Assembly: GCA_008694505.1 (NCBI GenBank)
Contig: VZDJ01000101.1
Span: forward strand, 2,185,957 to 2,249,956
Direction of reading: 5' to 3'
Length of the DNA: 64,000 bases
From: Cyanoderma ruficeps
Taxonomy: Eukaryota > Chordata > Aves > Passeriformes > Timaliidae
The notes beneath the pieces are model-generated. The model made no database searches and had not been told where the DNA came from. It worked only from the letters and a program-made list of their open reading frames with translations. Position numbers and translations under genes: made by a program. The stretch's first letter is position 1, and each line of letters starts with the position of its first letter. Positions 1 through 12,400 of this stretch are shown here, piece by piece.

Positions 1-236
1 AAAGTGCTCGGGTTTTTTTCCAAAAATAAAAGCAGCACTCTCTCCTGACCTTCACTGTACCTCAAAAAGGCAGCATCTCACAGAGAGCTGAAATTTACTA
101 TTAGATTAATATACCATATAAAGGAACATGTCTTATTAACTACTTTAGATTACAGAAATATGACATCCAAAACCAGTAGAAAAACTTATGTTAATTTTAG
201 AATAGACTAGAACAGAGAAGAAGAGAACAGTTCAGT
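1..236. other. Intergenic sequence, nothing recognised
   Basis: AT-rich sequence with no exon-like open frame, RNA gene or repeat that I recognise. It lies upstream of the first CR1 fragment. Confidence 0.4.
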
Positions 237-556
237 TGGAGGTGACCTGTAATGATCATCTGCCTGACCACTTCAGGACTGGCCAAAAGTTAAGGCATGT
301 TTTAAAGGACATTGCCCAAACACTTCTTAAACACTGGTATGCTTGGTGTGCCAACTACCTCTCTAGGAAGACCATTCCAGTGTTTGACCACCCTCTCAGT
401 AAAGAAATGCTTCCTAATATCCAGCTGGAACCTCCCCTCGTGCAACAATGAATCATTTCTACACACCCTGTTACTGGATCTCAGGGGCAAGAGATCAGCA
501 CCTCCCTCTCTAATCCATCTTACTTTCATTCTTCCTGCTAGATCATATTTAAACAA
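237..556 (-). mobile_element. CR1 LINE fragment, 3' end of ORF2
   Basis: On the minus strand an 84-codon open frame (556-302) carries the C-terminal end of a CR1 reverse-transcriptase ORF2. Characteristic pieces are RKHFFTERVVKHWNGLPREV and the following P-S-I-P-V-F-K-K-C-L. This is the usual tail of CR1 non-LTR retrotransposons in birds and reptiles. The element is 5'-truncated and has no terminal 8-bp microsatellite, so it is a dead, fairly old copy. The outer ends are approximate. Confidence 0.85.
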
Positions 557-2559
557 AACTCATTTCCATGAATTGTGCATGCATTAGGATTTTATATACC
601 TAAAATCTCTCTATAGGAAAAGGACTGGTTGTGTAACCAGTTTCTACGACTATATGAATCCTGTGCATGTTGAACCCACCTTCCCGACTAGGTGTCCTTC
701 TCTCCTTGTATGCTTTCTAAATAGTTTTCTACTTCCTGTTTCCTTTCTGCTGTATCTGCCTTTCACAGTGAGAAGCCATATAAAGAACATTACCCACAAG
801 TCTTTATAAGCCAGAGGAAAGGGAACTGAAAGTGCCCCACAGCAACATCAGGATATGCACTTACATGTTTTCCCCATGAAAAGGAAAGGATAGGCAGAAA
901 GAAAGCTATAAAGCTGGGGTATACTTCAAAATTATGTTAATAAGTAGCAGCCAGGGTATGTGTTAAACTCTGGAAAATAAAATCTTAAACACCATAGTGT
1001 AGCCATGGCCAAGGGCACAACTGATTTAAAGAACATTATCTTACCTATCCATCTTGAGATACATAGGTATAATCTGAGGGTCAACAAATATCAATATTTA
1101 GATGACTAATTTCTATATTTGATCCAGTGTAAAAGGTCTTAAAATCATGTTTGTCTTACTATGAAGAAGTTACAAGATACTCACTGGTTTAACTGAGAGT
1201 AGGATTACCTTTTTACCCCTAGTTCAGGTATCATTATTTTTTAATCAATTTTGACTTATATTTAGAATATATTTCCTGTAAAAATAAAAATGTGATATAT
1301 GAAGTTATTTCTTTACTGTGTTTCAGCATCAGTCTGACCTGTTTCTATGTGTACAAAACCCAAAGTTTCACTAACAGATGCAACTTGTCTTGCAAATATG
1401 TATCTTCTTACTGTTCTTCCTTTCCTTTGATTTCAGTATTCTTCTCCCTCTCTAGAGATGTAGAACTTTCCTTTAGTGTCCTACCTCCTCTTTTCTTTCT
1501 GCTGCATGTCTTTCACAGCTGCACAATGAGATGCTGTACAAAGCATTACCTGACACACATGACATGATCTTTATAAACACAGGGAAAGGGGATAGGAAGC
1601 CAGCAGCTTTGGTGATACTCACTTTCAGTAGGGACTTCTGATACAAAATTCTGTTGTTGTAGACAAAATAATTCACCTTCTCTGAATTTTTTTTTGCCAA
1701 ATTCATATTCCTTTGTCTTTCTCCCATAGCTTTAAACCTCATCAGAATTGCCTCGCCCCCTGTCAGGAACATGAAGGTAGCTAAATGCAGGCATATGTTT
1801 TTCTTAAAAACAGTATAGGTTCTCTGACCTGCTTCACTGACATGCAAAGAAATAGAGCACAGATATTTAAACAGCTATATCAGCATGATGGACTCTTCTT
1901 GATGCTTAGTATACATTCCTCTACATCACCTCCATCTTATCAAAATCAAGCACACTTTTTTTTCCTTTCCATCAGACCACTACTAGACACCCTCTAGAGG
2001 CAGAAGCAGAACAGTAAATATCAAGTGCAATTTGTACTTAAAATAAGGTCTTATATTTTAGATTTATAAGCATTAATATTAGCTTTTTTGTTATTGCAGA
2101 CCCAAGGAATATCACTTTCATTATAATCAGCAATGAACACATATACAGAAAAAAATATGTATTGAATAACTCCTTAAGAACGGGTTTATAACTAAAGAAG
2201 AAAAAAATTGATCTCTCTACTCATCATAGCAATGGGATAAAATTTGATCTTGAAAATCCCAGCATGGTAAGGATTGTAATTAATTTACTTAACTTGTATG
2301 TCAATTTGAAAGCACAGATTTCTGTGTTATGTTACAGTGGATTAAATTTTTCTGTGCTCAGTCCTAGTAAGACCAAAACTAGAGCAACATGCCCAGTTTT
2401 TGATCCTGTATTCCAGAAAATTTGATAATGGCCAATTTGATAATGGAGTGATGAATGAATATCATCCCACTTGAGAATCAAAGATAAGCAGGCTCAAAAC
2501 CTCTCAGCCTTTAAGGAAGGAACCTAAACAATTAAACAAAAGGAGTCTGTGGGAAAACA
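557..2559. other. Intergenic sequence with two weakly similar segments
   Basis: No gene recognised. Segments near 735-835 and 1490-1600 look like diverged copies of each other in the same orientation. Each has a TTTCTGCTG-(T/C)AT run, then CTTTCACAG, a run near ACATTACC or GCATTACC, CTTTATAA, and an AGGGAAAGGG-like run. This may be an old interspersed repeat. Open frames here (for example the minus frame 1473-1847) look like chance. Confidence 0.35.
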
Positions 2560-2850
2560 TAGTAGCATTCTTCAAATACATGGAAGGTGCATAATGATGT
2601 GGTTCTCACATCTACTAGGAGTAGGACACAACACAAGAAAAAAAGACACATTAGAGCAACAGAGACTTTGTTTTGAAATGAAGGGAGGGTGAAAACCCTG
2701 TGTTCTGCATACAAGGACTATTAAACACTGGAAGAAACTGCCTCAATGGCTTTTTCAAAGGAGTGCTTTTAAAGAAATAGACAATTGACTTTTAAGGATG
2801 TTTAGCCAGATTGATCCTGCCTCAGGGCAGAAGATGGTTGTTGTTAAGTC
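2560..2850 (+). mobile_element. Ancient degraded CR1-like LINE fragment
   Basis: The + strand keeps the order of phrases typical of old CR1 3' regions. These are an ATTCTTCAAATACATGGAAGG-like run near 2570, a stretch matching the tract before the C-terminus, then AACACTGGAAGAAACTGCCT near 2725 followed by a degenerate ORF2 tail. Frameshifts and stops are many, so the copy is much older than the other CR1 pieces. The ends are uncertain. Confidence 0.55.
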
Positions 2851-3045
2851 CTTCTTAGTTCTGTTATCTTCAAGTCTGCAGTGTTATAGTTGTGGCATTT
2901 CCCACCGGCTGGCTGTTCGATAGCCCTGTTCTTGTGCAGACTGTGTATTGGAACACACTAGATTTATGGGTTTTTTATGCAATAACAAGCAAATGTCAGG
3001 CTTGAAATGTAAGCCTGTAACCTACCTGGACAATTCAGAAATCTT
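2851..3045. other. Intergenic spacer
   Basis: No recognisable feature between the degraded CR1 and the 55-bp tandem duplication. Confidence 0.35.
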
Positions 3046-3155
3046 CAGAATGTCTGAATTAGACATATTCCTGTTTTACTTATGAAGAAATTGAAGGCAT
3101 CAGAATGTCTGAATTAGACATATTCCTGTTTTATTTATGAAGAAATTGAAACCAT
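3046..3155 (+). repeat. Two-copy 55-bp tandem duplication
   Basis: A 50-base core beginning CAGAATGTCTGAATTAGACA occurs at 3046-3095 and again at 3101-3150. There is a single difference between the copies (C in the first, T in the second, inside TTTTA-C/T-TTATGAAG). The period is 55 bp. The near identity points to a recent local duplication. Confidence 0.9.
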
Positions 3156-6100
3156 AAGCAATTTAAATTATCTTTTCTTGAATACACCACGAATGAATGG
3201 GAAATGAGGACTGAGAACTGAGTAGTCTCCTGTATTTTATGTTTAACACTGTAAGCATAAAATAACAGTAAGTCTGAAAAAACAAGAAAAAAGGAAACAA
3301 ACAGGAAAAATAAGCCAGTGTCCCATAGATCATAGAAACTGCACTTTTCTCTCATTATTAAATACAAAAAGGTCTACTTTGGAGGTATAGATTCCCCAAA
3401 AGTCCATATTTCTAGTGCAATTTCTTTTGATTAAACATAACATTCATCCAGGTCAAAAAAGAAAAATCTTTCAAAGTACCTTTAAACAACTATGCAGAGT
3501 TTTAAAATATATATTCACTAAGGGTCCAGCAATCAGTCTTGGTTATTAATCATTCTGACAAAAAAAATTGATTTTCATTTCCTTCTTTCAGGTTGTGTGG
3601 GAACAGCCTGAGGTAGATTACAAGATCTGAGAGAGATGATAAGGACAGTAAGAAGGCTTTTGAGAGACTCTGAGCACCTAGTGGATTACTGTCTGTTTAA
3701 CCTTTTGATGAACTATTGGGTTTAGTTTTGAGAATCTTGTCTCTTTAGTATCCTGAGTCTCATTTCTATGCTGGTGAGTTAGAATGTAGGGAATGTAGTT
3801 CTGAGGTGCCAGATATAAACAAATGTTCTAATCCCAGCATGAGACTATAAATTTTATGTGCAATTCCACTAGAAAGTTGATGTGTCCATATTTTGTACCC
3901 CATAAAAAGCACCTAAACAACCCAATAAACAGTAAAACTTCTGAAATCACTGGAATTTAATCGAATCTTAAATCCTGATCAATACTTAAGCATATTCACC
4001 AAGCTTCTCTACCTAGTAACAAGGTATCCTGTGTGCCACAGAGGGATGCCTTGAAGATTATGGAGTGCTTTGTTCAACTTTTAAAAGTCTAGTAAAGAAA
4101 TAGTAAGTGCTAGAGACTGTTTTTCAAAGAAAATATGTTATTGACAGATTTCACTGTCTTACCGAGATAAAGCTTATCCTTAAAATAAATTAGTGTTGAT
4201 AGACCTATGCCTCCCAAATTATCACTCTGTAGTAAGTCATAGCCCTACTTCTGTATATCCTGAGCTTATTCTGGTAATAGTTCCCAAACAAATGCTTCCT
4301 TCTTTGTGTCCTAAACCTAAAATCAAGGAACCAAACCCAACAATCCTGTTTAAATGCATGAAGAATCCCATTGAAGCATCATAGGATGCTCCAGGGTGGG
4401 GATGCTAGGCTGTGAGGCATTCTTAGACCTGTGCACTGAACAACTGCATGGGTTAAAAGCTAAATCAAGTGCAAACCTGAGGCTCACCTCTTAGCATGAT
4501 GCTAAAATAAAATATATTAAAAAAACCCAAAACCCAACACTTTTTGGTTTGACAAATGTTACTCCAAAAGGATTTTCTTTTGTTTTTAAAAACCAAGAGA
4601 GAAAAATCTAGAATATTCCGACCTTGCTTCTGCATAAGAAGGTGTTCCTTGTCTAAAATGAAAATGATCCATATTTGTTCAAATTATTATTTTCACATAT
4701 CATCGTTGCATACTCTTCCGCAACGAGGGCCCCTCCCTTTTTTTTTTTTAACTAAGAAGCCTTATAACCCTTGCCAAAGTAGACAAACGGCTACAGCTGC
4801 ATAGTTGGGACAAAGTCAACTTACACAGCCTAAAGACAAGAGGCACGAAGTTTAAGGGAAGTGAAATAGACTAAGGCGCAGATGGCTCTCAGCTAACTCA
4901 GAGGGATGCTCCAATGTATTGTACTGCTGCCCTCTTAAGGACAAAGAAAGTGACGAGCTGCACTACTTGTCTTGCTCAGAGGCCTTCAACTTCTGTGTGA
5001 CAGCTAGGATTTTGACACTGTCCTCATGCATTCATGTACATTACCATACCCAGTTATGTCCCTTTTGCTCTGCAGGGCACATTAGTATGCTCTTGAGGTC
5101 TAAAGCTACCTGCTGCTAGGAGCCTGTTCTGCATAGAAAGCAGGCATGATGAGGCAGATGCAAACCAAAATGCTCCTTTTCCATATTTCTAAAAGGTTTT
5201 GACACATCAAATCACCCACTTCACGTTTCCTGCAGGTTGCTAAACATTAGGATGCGGAGGGCATACAGCAGCCCTCTCCTCCTGGCTCCATGGGTGTCTG
5301 TGCATCAGGAGAGGGAATGTTCCTCCAGGCAGTCTTGCAGCCCCAGCCTGAGTGATGCTGGTCTTCAGGAGTGCCACACCACAAACAAATCTATCTCCTA
5401 CAGAGTGACCAGTTAGAAATTTCCCCTTCTAGGACGAGATTTGTGATTTTTCCAATTTGCCAATTACTACATAGCTACAACATAAACGAAATTAATGTGA
5501 TGCATAAATTAACCACAGGCCAAACAAAAAGAAGTTAGGACCTGATAGCCTAACAGTTCAATTATGTGGACACCTCTGAGTGTCTCATGGTGCTATCAAA
5601 CCTGATGAACAGGGCTGAAAGAGCTTTGTAAACACACTAAGGTGCTTCAGTTTTTGCAGATGATTTTCATTAAAGGCAGCACCTTTCTGAGAAAGGCCCT
5701 AGAATGAGACGTCAATATATTTTAAAAAAATCATCTGAAAGAAAGAAACTGAGAGACAAAACACTTCTAAGATAAAAGAAAAAGAAATAAAATGTGGTGT
5801 ATACGTGCCAAAAGTAGACTGCCAAGACTATTATCAGGCTTGTGTTGCAAATACTGAAGATAAAGTGTTATTCTCTCATTTATCTTCTTTCCCCAGAACT
5901 GAAAACCAGTTTTCTTCATTAATATTTTCTCTATTTCTTGTCATCAAACTTCTGATTTAATCTTCAGCTTTGTGTACCTGAAATTTAACTTGCTGAATCC
6001 CTCCACAGGTGAATATTGTTCCCTACACAAAGTGGTTTAAGATAAGTATGATTAGTACTTCTGCATTGCAAATTCTATGATAGCTTGTCATTGCTATCAA

Positions 6101-7960
6101 TAATTGTGCAGCATTCACAAAATCTGGATGTTCAAGATTACATTCAGTTGACAGTGAATACAGTGACCAGAGGGTTGGACTAGATGATCTTTTAACCCAA
6201 ACCATCCTATGATTCTATCAATGAATACATAATTTTCAATATCTGTTCAGATGTTTCAATACTTCAGTGTGTTAAGTTGCTTTTTTGGTGAGGTTTTGTA
6301 TAAAATGCTTATTGGCATAGCAAGAAAAGTTATACCTTTTAAATGCCATAACCTAAACAATATCTTGAAAGTTACCTTAATCCTTTTCAGGAAAAAAAAA
6401 ATGTAAGGGGAATAAGATAGCTGTACTGATACAATCTGCAAGGCAGACAAACTTTATGTGAGAATAGCATGAAACAGTAACTGTGGGTGACCTTTTGGAC
6501 CTTCTGAAGTCAATCAAAATTGTGGCTATCAACTTCAGTGGGATAGGAATTTGCTCCATGTTTTCTGAAGTGAGCAGCTTTAGGAAGGTAAATTGTCTTG
6601 TGCTGAGTTCCCAGGCTGATGCTTCATCTGGATAGTTACTATCCCTCTTGTGTGTGAGGTCTTGGATGTACCTTTTTTGTAAGCTCAGTTTTCACACATG
6701 TTAGTTTTCATGTATTTGGCATATATGTATTTGACAGTTGTCTAAAATATACGTATGCATCATTATTTATGCAATGTATGGTGTGAGTATATAATATATG
6801 GTATGCATATATATACATACACAGCAGCATTAGAAAGTATACTAATGTCTGTGGGATATTCTGAGAACCTTTGAAAGAAGCTGCTGTACAATGCGCTTTG
6901 GTAAAATTATGCAATTCATTTCTATCTTGCTCTGACACCTTAAATGCTCATCCTGTCCTACTACTAGCATTTTTGAATTTTATTCCTAGTTTCCATATAT
7001 TTTCCTGTCTAGTTAATTTCCCAATTTGATACTGAACTTCCCTGTGGAATTTTTAAGTGCATATGAGAGGTCATGCTATTCAATTTCTCTCATCTGTGTC
7101 CACCTGAACATAGCAAACTGAATCTTAATATATAAGTACATTGTATCTCTTAATATATAAGAAATTTGTATCTATTTACTATTTGAATGTATTTTCAAAA
7201 GCGTTTTTCTCTATAATACCAAAGTATCGAGTCATCCTGCAAAAGTCAAATCATAATTTGATATAATCAAGATTTCTGCCGCACACTGCTGTAGTTGTGA
7301 ACTCCAACTTACTCACCTGCAAAGCACAGCACTTACAGCTGTGCACAGGCAGACAACACTGGGAAAGATTACTTGTATTAAATGGTTTTTTTTAACAATT
7401 GCTCTCAATTCAAATACCTTTTATACTATTCTATTCACAGCCATGCAAGAATTTAAAAAGAAAATATATTTATTTACAATATATTGAACTAGAATCTTTC
7501 ATGTTTTGTGAATCAAAACAGTTTTGATGGTGTCATTGGTCTACAGAGAGAAGAATTGAAGAATAAGGAGGTCCTTCAAACAGGGCTGTCAAGCCCAGTT
7601 TTAGCATCCTGAGTTCAGTCCTTTCTATATTCAAGTTCAACCACTGAGAACAAGACTACTTCAATGCAGCTCTCATCTGTTTGCTTTTCTCACAGTACTT
7701 TTTCTCAGACAGCACTTTCTTTCTAGCTGCACTACTGCATTATTTATTCAGCAGATACCTATGAAAAGCTCATTTGTTTATGTATTCTGGACACAGACTG
7801 TACTGTTCTTAATGTTATTCTTTTTTTTTCCTGATCATCAAAACTGTCAATAAATTAAGGTAGCTATGGAATTATCTATGGAATTTTGGTTTTTCCACAG
7901 CCAAATGCATAGCATAGTGTGGTTTACTGTGTACAGTATACCCTGCAGGGACTTTGATGC
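3156..7960. other. Intergenic AT-rich sequence
   Basis: No coding exon, RNA gene or long repeat recognised apart from the short CR1 tail listed at 6163-6220. The stretch 5230-5360 is richer in G+C but shows no convincing open frame. Around 6710-6830 there is AT/GT microsatellite-like sequence. Upstream of NT5DC1 other amniotes carry FRK on the opposite strand; I looked for its first coding exon and did not see it here. Confidence 0.4.
6163..6220 (+). mobile_element. Short CR1 3'-terminal fragment
   Basis: The sequence AGGGTTGGACTAGATGATCT is followed by an ACCCAAACCATCCTATGATTCTA-like end. This is the highly conserved CR1 3'UTR tail with its ATTCTATG-type terminus. Only about 58 bases remain. 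Confidence 0.75.
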
Positions 7961-7961
7961 A

Positions 7962-8830
7962 TAGAATCATAAAATGGTTTGCCTTGGAAGAGACCTTTAA
8001 GATCATTCAGTTCCAACCCTCCTGCCACGAACATGGACACCTTCCACTAGACCAGGCTGCTTGGGGCCCCATCCAACCCAACCTTCAACTATTCATGGGA
8101 TGGGGCACCCACAACTTCTTTGGGCAACCTGTTCCAGGGCCTCATCACCCTCATAGGAAAGAATTTCTTCCTTACATCTAATCCAAACCTACCCTCAGTT
8201 TAAAGCCCTTGTCCAATCACTACATGCTTTTGTAGAAAATCTCTCTCCAGGTTTCCTGTAAGTTCCTTTAGGTACTGAAAGGCTGCTCTAAGGTCTCTTT
8301 GAAGCCTTCTCTTCTCCAGGCTGAACAACCCCAGCTCTCTTAGCCTGTCTTCATAAGAGAGGTGCTCCAGTCTTCTGATTACCTTTGTGACCCTCCTCAG
8401 GACTCACTCCAGCAGGTGCACATCTTTCTTATGTTGGGGGCCCCAGGGCTGGACATAACAGGAGTGGAGTAGACAGGAAGAATCCCTTCCCTCGCCCTGC
8501 TGCCCACATTTCTTTTGGTGCATCCCAGGACACAGCTGGCTTTCTGGGCTGGAAGTGCATATTGCTGGGTCATGCTGAGCTTCTCCTCCACCAATACCCC
8601 CCAGGTCCTTCTCCTCTGGGCCGCTCTCTGTCCAGCCCACACTTGTGCTTGGGATTGTCCTGACCCAGGTGCAGGACCTTGCTCCTGGTCTTGTTGAACT
8701 CCATGAGCTTTGCACAGTCCCACCCCTCAAGCCTGCCAAGGTTCCCTCTGGATGACATCCCTTCCCTCCTGCAAGTCGACTGCACCACACAGCTTGGTGT
8801 CATCGCAAACGTGCTGAGGGTGCATAATGA
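7962..8830 (-). mobile_element. Long CR1 LINE 3' fragment, antisense, next to NT5DC1 promoter
   Basis: Reading the + strand gives the reverse complement of a CR1 3' end. It starts at TAGAATCATAAAATGGTTTG (3' terminus), followed by GGTGCTCCAG-, GGCTGAACAACCCCAGCTCT- and CAAGGTTCCCTCTGGATGAC-like runs typical of the CR1 3'UTR and end of ORF2. About 870 bp are retained. Frameshifts break the ORF2 portion, and the several overlapping minus-strand open frames at 8397-8920 are remnants of it. The 5' end near 8830 sits about 100 bp before the CpG island. Confidence 0.93.
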
Positions 8831-9159
8831 AGTAGTAAGTAGTGTTTTTCTACTTACACATGTTACTTCTCCCCGGTAGGGCCCTTGAGGTGTGGCACCG
8901 GCTGTTCTGTCACTAACCAAGGCTGACTCCTGTTCCCCGCCTGCTCTCTACTCACCAGATCGTCCCAGCAAGCAAGCCCCGAAGACTCGCGTTTGCCAGA
9001 CGAGCGGGAGGCCCCCGTTCCCACGCCTGCTCCCAAGCACACAAACCCGCGGCGGGAAGCGTGTTTTTCGAGTTCGAGCGCTTGGACACGCTTCCGGCCA
9101 TCCTCCCTGCGCCCGCCCCTCCATCCCCAGGCCCGCCGAGGGGCTGTGTCGCAGGTGAC

Positions 9160-9320
9160 GGCGGTCCCGCCGGGGCGGGGCGGGCCGAGGGTGTTCCGCG
9201 GGCTTCCCTCCGCTCTGCCCGGCACGGCTCCGCAGGAAGCGCCGCCCGCGCTCCTTCCTCCTCCCGCCTCTTTCTCCTCCTCCTCCTCCGCCCGCCTGCG
9301 GTGGGGGCGCCGGCTCGGCG
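9160..9320 (+). promoter_or_regulatory. NT5DC1: TATA-less GC-box core promoter and 5'UTR of NT5DC1
   Basis: Tandem GC boxes (CGGGGCGGGGCGGGCC, 9171-9186) are typical Sp1-type sites. A CT-rich tract at 9251-9296 lies just before the start codon. No TATA box is seen. The start context has G at -3 but C at +4, so it is acceptable rather than perfect. The exact transcription start cannot be read from sequence. Confidence 0.6.
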
Positions 9321-9413
9321 ATGCAGCAGCACTTTTCCCTGGCTGAGTGCGACGTGGTGGGCTTCGACCTGGACCACACGCTCTGCCGGTACCACCTCCC
9401 GCAGAGCGCACGG
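9321..9413 (+). CDS. NT5DC1: NT5DC1 coding exon 1
   Basis: 31 codons from the ATG to the GTGAGT donor at 9414, ending in phase 0. It encodes the conserved start and the HAD catalytic loop F-D-L-D-H-T-L-C-R-Y (residues 15-24). The ATG is the first methionine in the frame that aligns with the known N-terminus. Confidence 0.95.
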
Positions 9414-12400
9414 GTGAGTGCGGGCGGCGCGGCCGAGGGGAGCCGCGGGAGGGGCCCCGCTCCGCCCCGCTCCCGCAGCATGCCCCGCCAAAGGCAACGC
9501 GCCGCGTCCCGGGGAGCGGGGCCGGCACCCCTCCGGCGGGGGCAGCGAGCCCGGGGCCGGCAGATATCCACGGGGGATAAGAGAAACTCAAGTGCATCTC
9601 TCGCTGGGCGCTTCCTCAGCAGGCCTCTGCCCGAGCGGAGGGGACAGCCATGTCTCCTTCCTTGGAAATGGTTCTTCATTCCTGGCCGTAGCGGCGCTGA
9701 GGAAAAGGTAGAGCCCGCCCGCTAAATGCAGAGATGCTGCAGAGCGAGAAGCCCGCAGCACTCTGGACAGGAGACCTTTGCGAACTTACTGGTGCTTATA
9801 ATGAAACGCCGAGTTTAGAGGGATGCGGCACCTCTGACTTAGCCCTGTGGTCTCTTTCGAAGAGGAACTGCTGTCTGTGCTGTGCGTTCCTGCCCTTGTC
9901 ACTTTAGTTTTTAAACTCCCCGGTAATCTGACTCGTCCTTCTCTGTTGATGTCAGGACTGTGTTCCGAAGCTGTCTTGTGCCGCAGATGGTCACGGTGTC
10001 TCAGTCTCCACCTTCCTTTGCCTCCCTTCACTTACTTACAGTACATTTTGCACTGCACAGGACTCCCACGCTAATTGCGAGATGGTTTCAGAATTTGTTA
10101 TAGAAACAGATATCTATGAGCTGTCCCGTTATTAATAAGCAGTGCATCCTGTGCTGAAAAAGTACATTGCTTCCCTCAGCTATGTGTGATCTTAAGTGGA
10201 GAGGCACCTTGCTTACAAAAGAGGGTTCAACAGTAACAAAACGTATGAGCTCTTAAATCTCTAGGTGGAAACTGTAACACTAGGCTTACCTTCCATATTC
10301 TTGCCATACACAAGCACCTTCGTGCTGATACAAATTCTGTCTGATGCAGGCAAACATTAGACAATTGATAACTATAAGAGTTTTTTTTAAAAATGCTAAC
10401 CAACCAGTGAACAAAATGTGGAAAAAAAATCCCCAAACTTGGTACATTCTTCATCTTCTCTCAGGAGACAGAGGCAGACTGACACATACCCATTGCATGC
10501 CTCCTTATCTCTTGGAAATATGAAATACTTTAAAAGGCTGACAGGCCCAGCTGAAGATGTAGTTAGTTCTGACTATCTCTGCACTGGCTTTCATACTTGT
10601 CTTTCTCAGACCTTATTCATAGTAATTCCAAGAGTATCTGTTGTAATTAAAGAAAAAAGGCCAGGGAACAGGTTTAATGAAAGAACTGTGAGAAAAATGG
10701 AGCAATTACTATTTTTGGATGGTCTTTAAGGACATGGCAGTATCTCCATGTTTTGTAAAGAGCTTCTTGTAAAACTTTAGCAGCACAGTACTTTGATAAA
10801 TTTCTAAGTGTCATGCTAGGCCACTTCAATTTAGAAATAATAACTGTTTGTTCAGTAGTTGCCTATTTTCTTCAAAATAAATTCCTTCAAATAATTTTAA
10901 AATGCATCTAAAGATAAGTGTTTATTCATTTGGAAGCTGCTTGTTGAATCTCAGTAACCATGACATTTAAAATTAAAAAAAAATAAAGCAAAAAGGATTG
11001 TGGAGGGGGAAATAATAGTGAATAAAATAAATAGTACTTTAACATCTTGATTTCCCAACAGTCTTGAAGCTCAGGGACTGTAAAGTAGAATGTTGTGATC
11101 TGGGTTGTGCTGGACACATTGCACCAGAGCCTGTGTTTTCCAGCCATGACAGAAATAACCTCAGGCATTATTTCTCAGTGGAGACAGTGGGACAGGGCCC
11201 CTAGCTTCATGGTTTGATTTTGCTTAGGAGCCACTAACACTCACATCTTGCCACTTTTCAAGGAAGCAGTGTCTTTGATTTCACTTAATTGATATAATGA
11301 ATGCATGTATTTTTTCATTTGTAGCTAATATATGATAGTTTTGCCCAGTATCTGGTAACGGAGAAGGGATATGACGAAGACTTGCTCACTCTGTCTCCAG
11401 ACAACTTAGACTTCTGGTGAGTACATTGAAAATAATGTCATTCCTTTATGCCGTTACTTTCATAAAGCTGAGAAAACAGCTTCATTTATTTAGGCAGTTG
11501 ATGTTATGATTGTCAAGCCCAATGGACAAATCCAAAATTACAGTTTTAAATACATGTTCTAAGAAGTATTTGTCATGAGATACTTCTGATGTATTCTGAA
11601 GAGAGAACTGAGCATCTAAGCTTGCTTTGTCTGTGCTTCCAGCTGTCTGGACACAAGCCTTTTAGTCTCACTCTCTTATTTTACGTACCGTCTTTGTCTT
11701 CTACATTCTATTCAACGCTAACCATCAGATTTTAGTCATTTTTATCTCAACAGATGTTGTTTTGTTTGTATAAGGCACATTAATCCCAACAGACTTCTGA
11801 GAAATTGAGGAAAGGTGACGTGCCAGGAGGTGGCCCTTGGGTGCCACGGTCAGGCACAACACCGTGATGAAAAAGACGCAAACCCAAAAACATGCAAACC
11901 CAAGTTTCTGCTCTGAACTCAGTGGTCTCTGAGCAGGAACTTGAATCTTGACCTTTTAACTTTATAAGGTTATTTTCTAGGCCATGGGTGTGGAGGTGAT
12001 GAATGCCAGGTAATCACTAGATATTTTTAGAAGAAGCGCATGGATTTTTTTTCAATAATGTGTGCATTGTTGTGTAATGGTTATTACAATTCAATATTTG
12101 ACTGGACAGTTTCCAATGAGATTGATTTCAACTTCCATGAGAAGTTGTATCTAGAAGCAATGTATCTATTTATCATAATTTGAGGCCTATGATGCAAGAA
12201 ATCCTTTGTTCAGCTCTAGATATCTTGGGTTTGGTCTTTTATTGAAGCAGAAAGTTCATTAACATGGACCTGCAAGTCCACAGTGCAAGTAACAACTGTG
12301 TCATTGCTTCTTGCCCAAGAGTCATTCATGAAAGGTTGGCATCTGCTTGCTGCCTTCATGACCTATATTCTTTCCTTGGGGTGCCTCATAGAGGATGAAG

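Larger units (their letters stand above)
8930..9720. promoter_or_regulatory. NT5DC1: CpG island covering the NT5DC1 promoter and exon 1
   Basis: G+C and CpG density rise sharply from about 8930 and fall after about 9720, in strong contrast to the AT-rich flanks. The island spans the region upstream of the start codon, exon 1 and the first 300 bases of intron 1. Such islands mark broadly expressed genes. Long open frames on both strands here (for example minus 8863-9597 and plus 9321-9725) come from the lack of stop codons in GC-rich DNA and are not genes. Confidence 0.85.

Noticed and set aside
8397..8920. Overlapping minus-strand frames of 108-128 codons
   Set aside because: They fall inside the antisense CR1 copy and contain its frameshifted remnants.
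8863..9725. Several long open frames on both strands (up to 244 codons) over the CpG island
   Set aside because: GC-rich DNA lacks stop codons. The translations are Arg/Pro/Gly/Ala-rich in every frame, and only the frame from 9321 matches a known protein.
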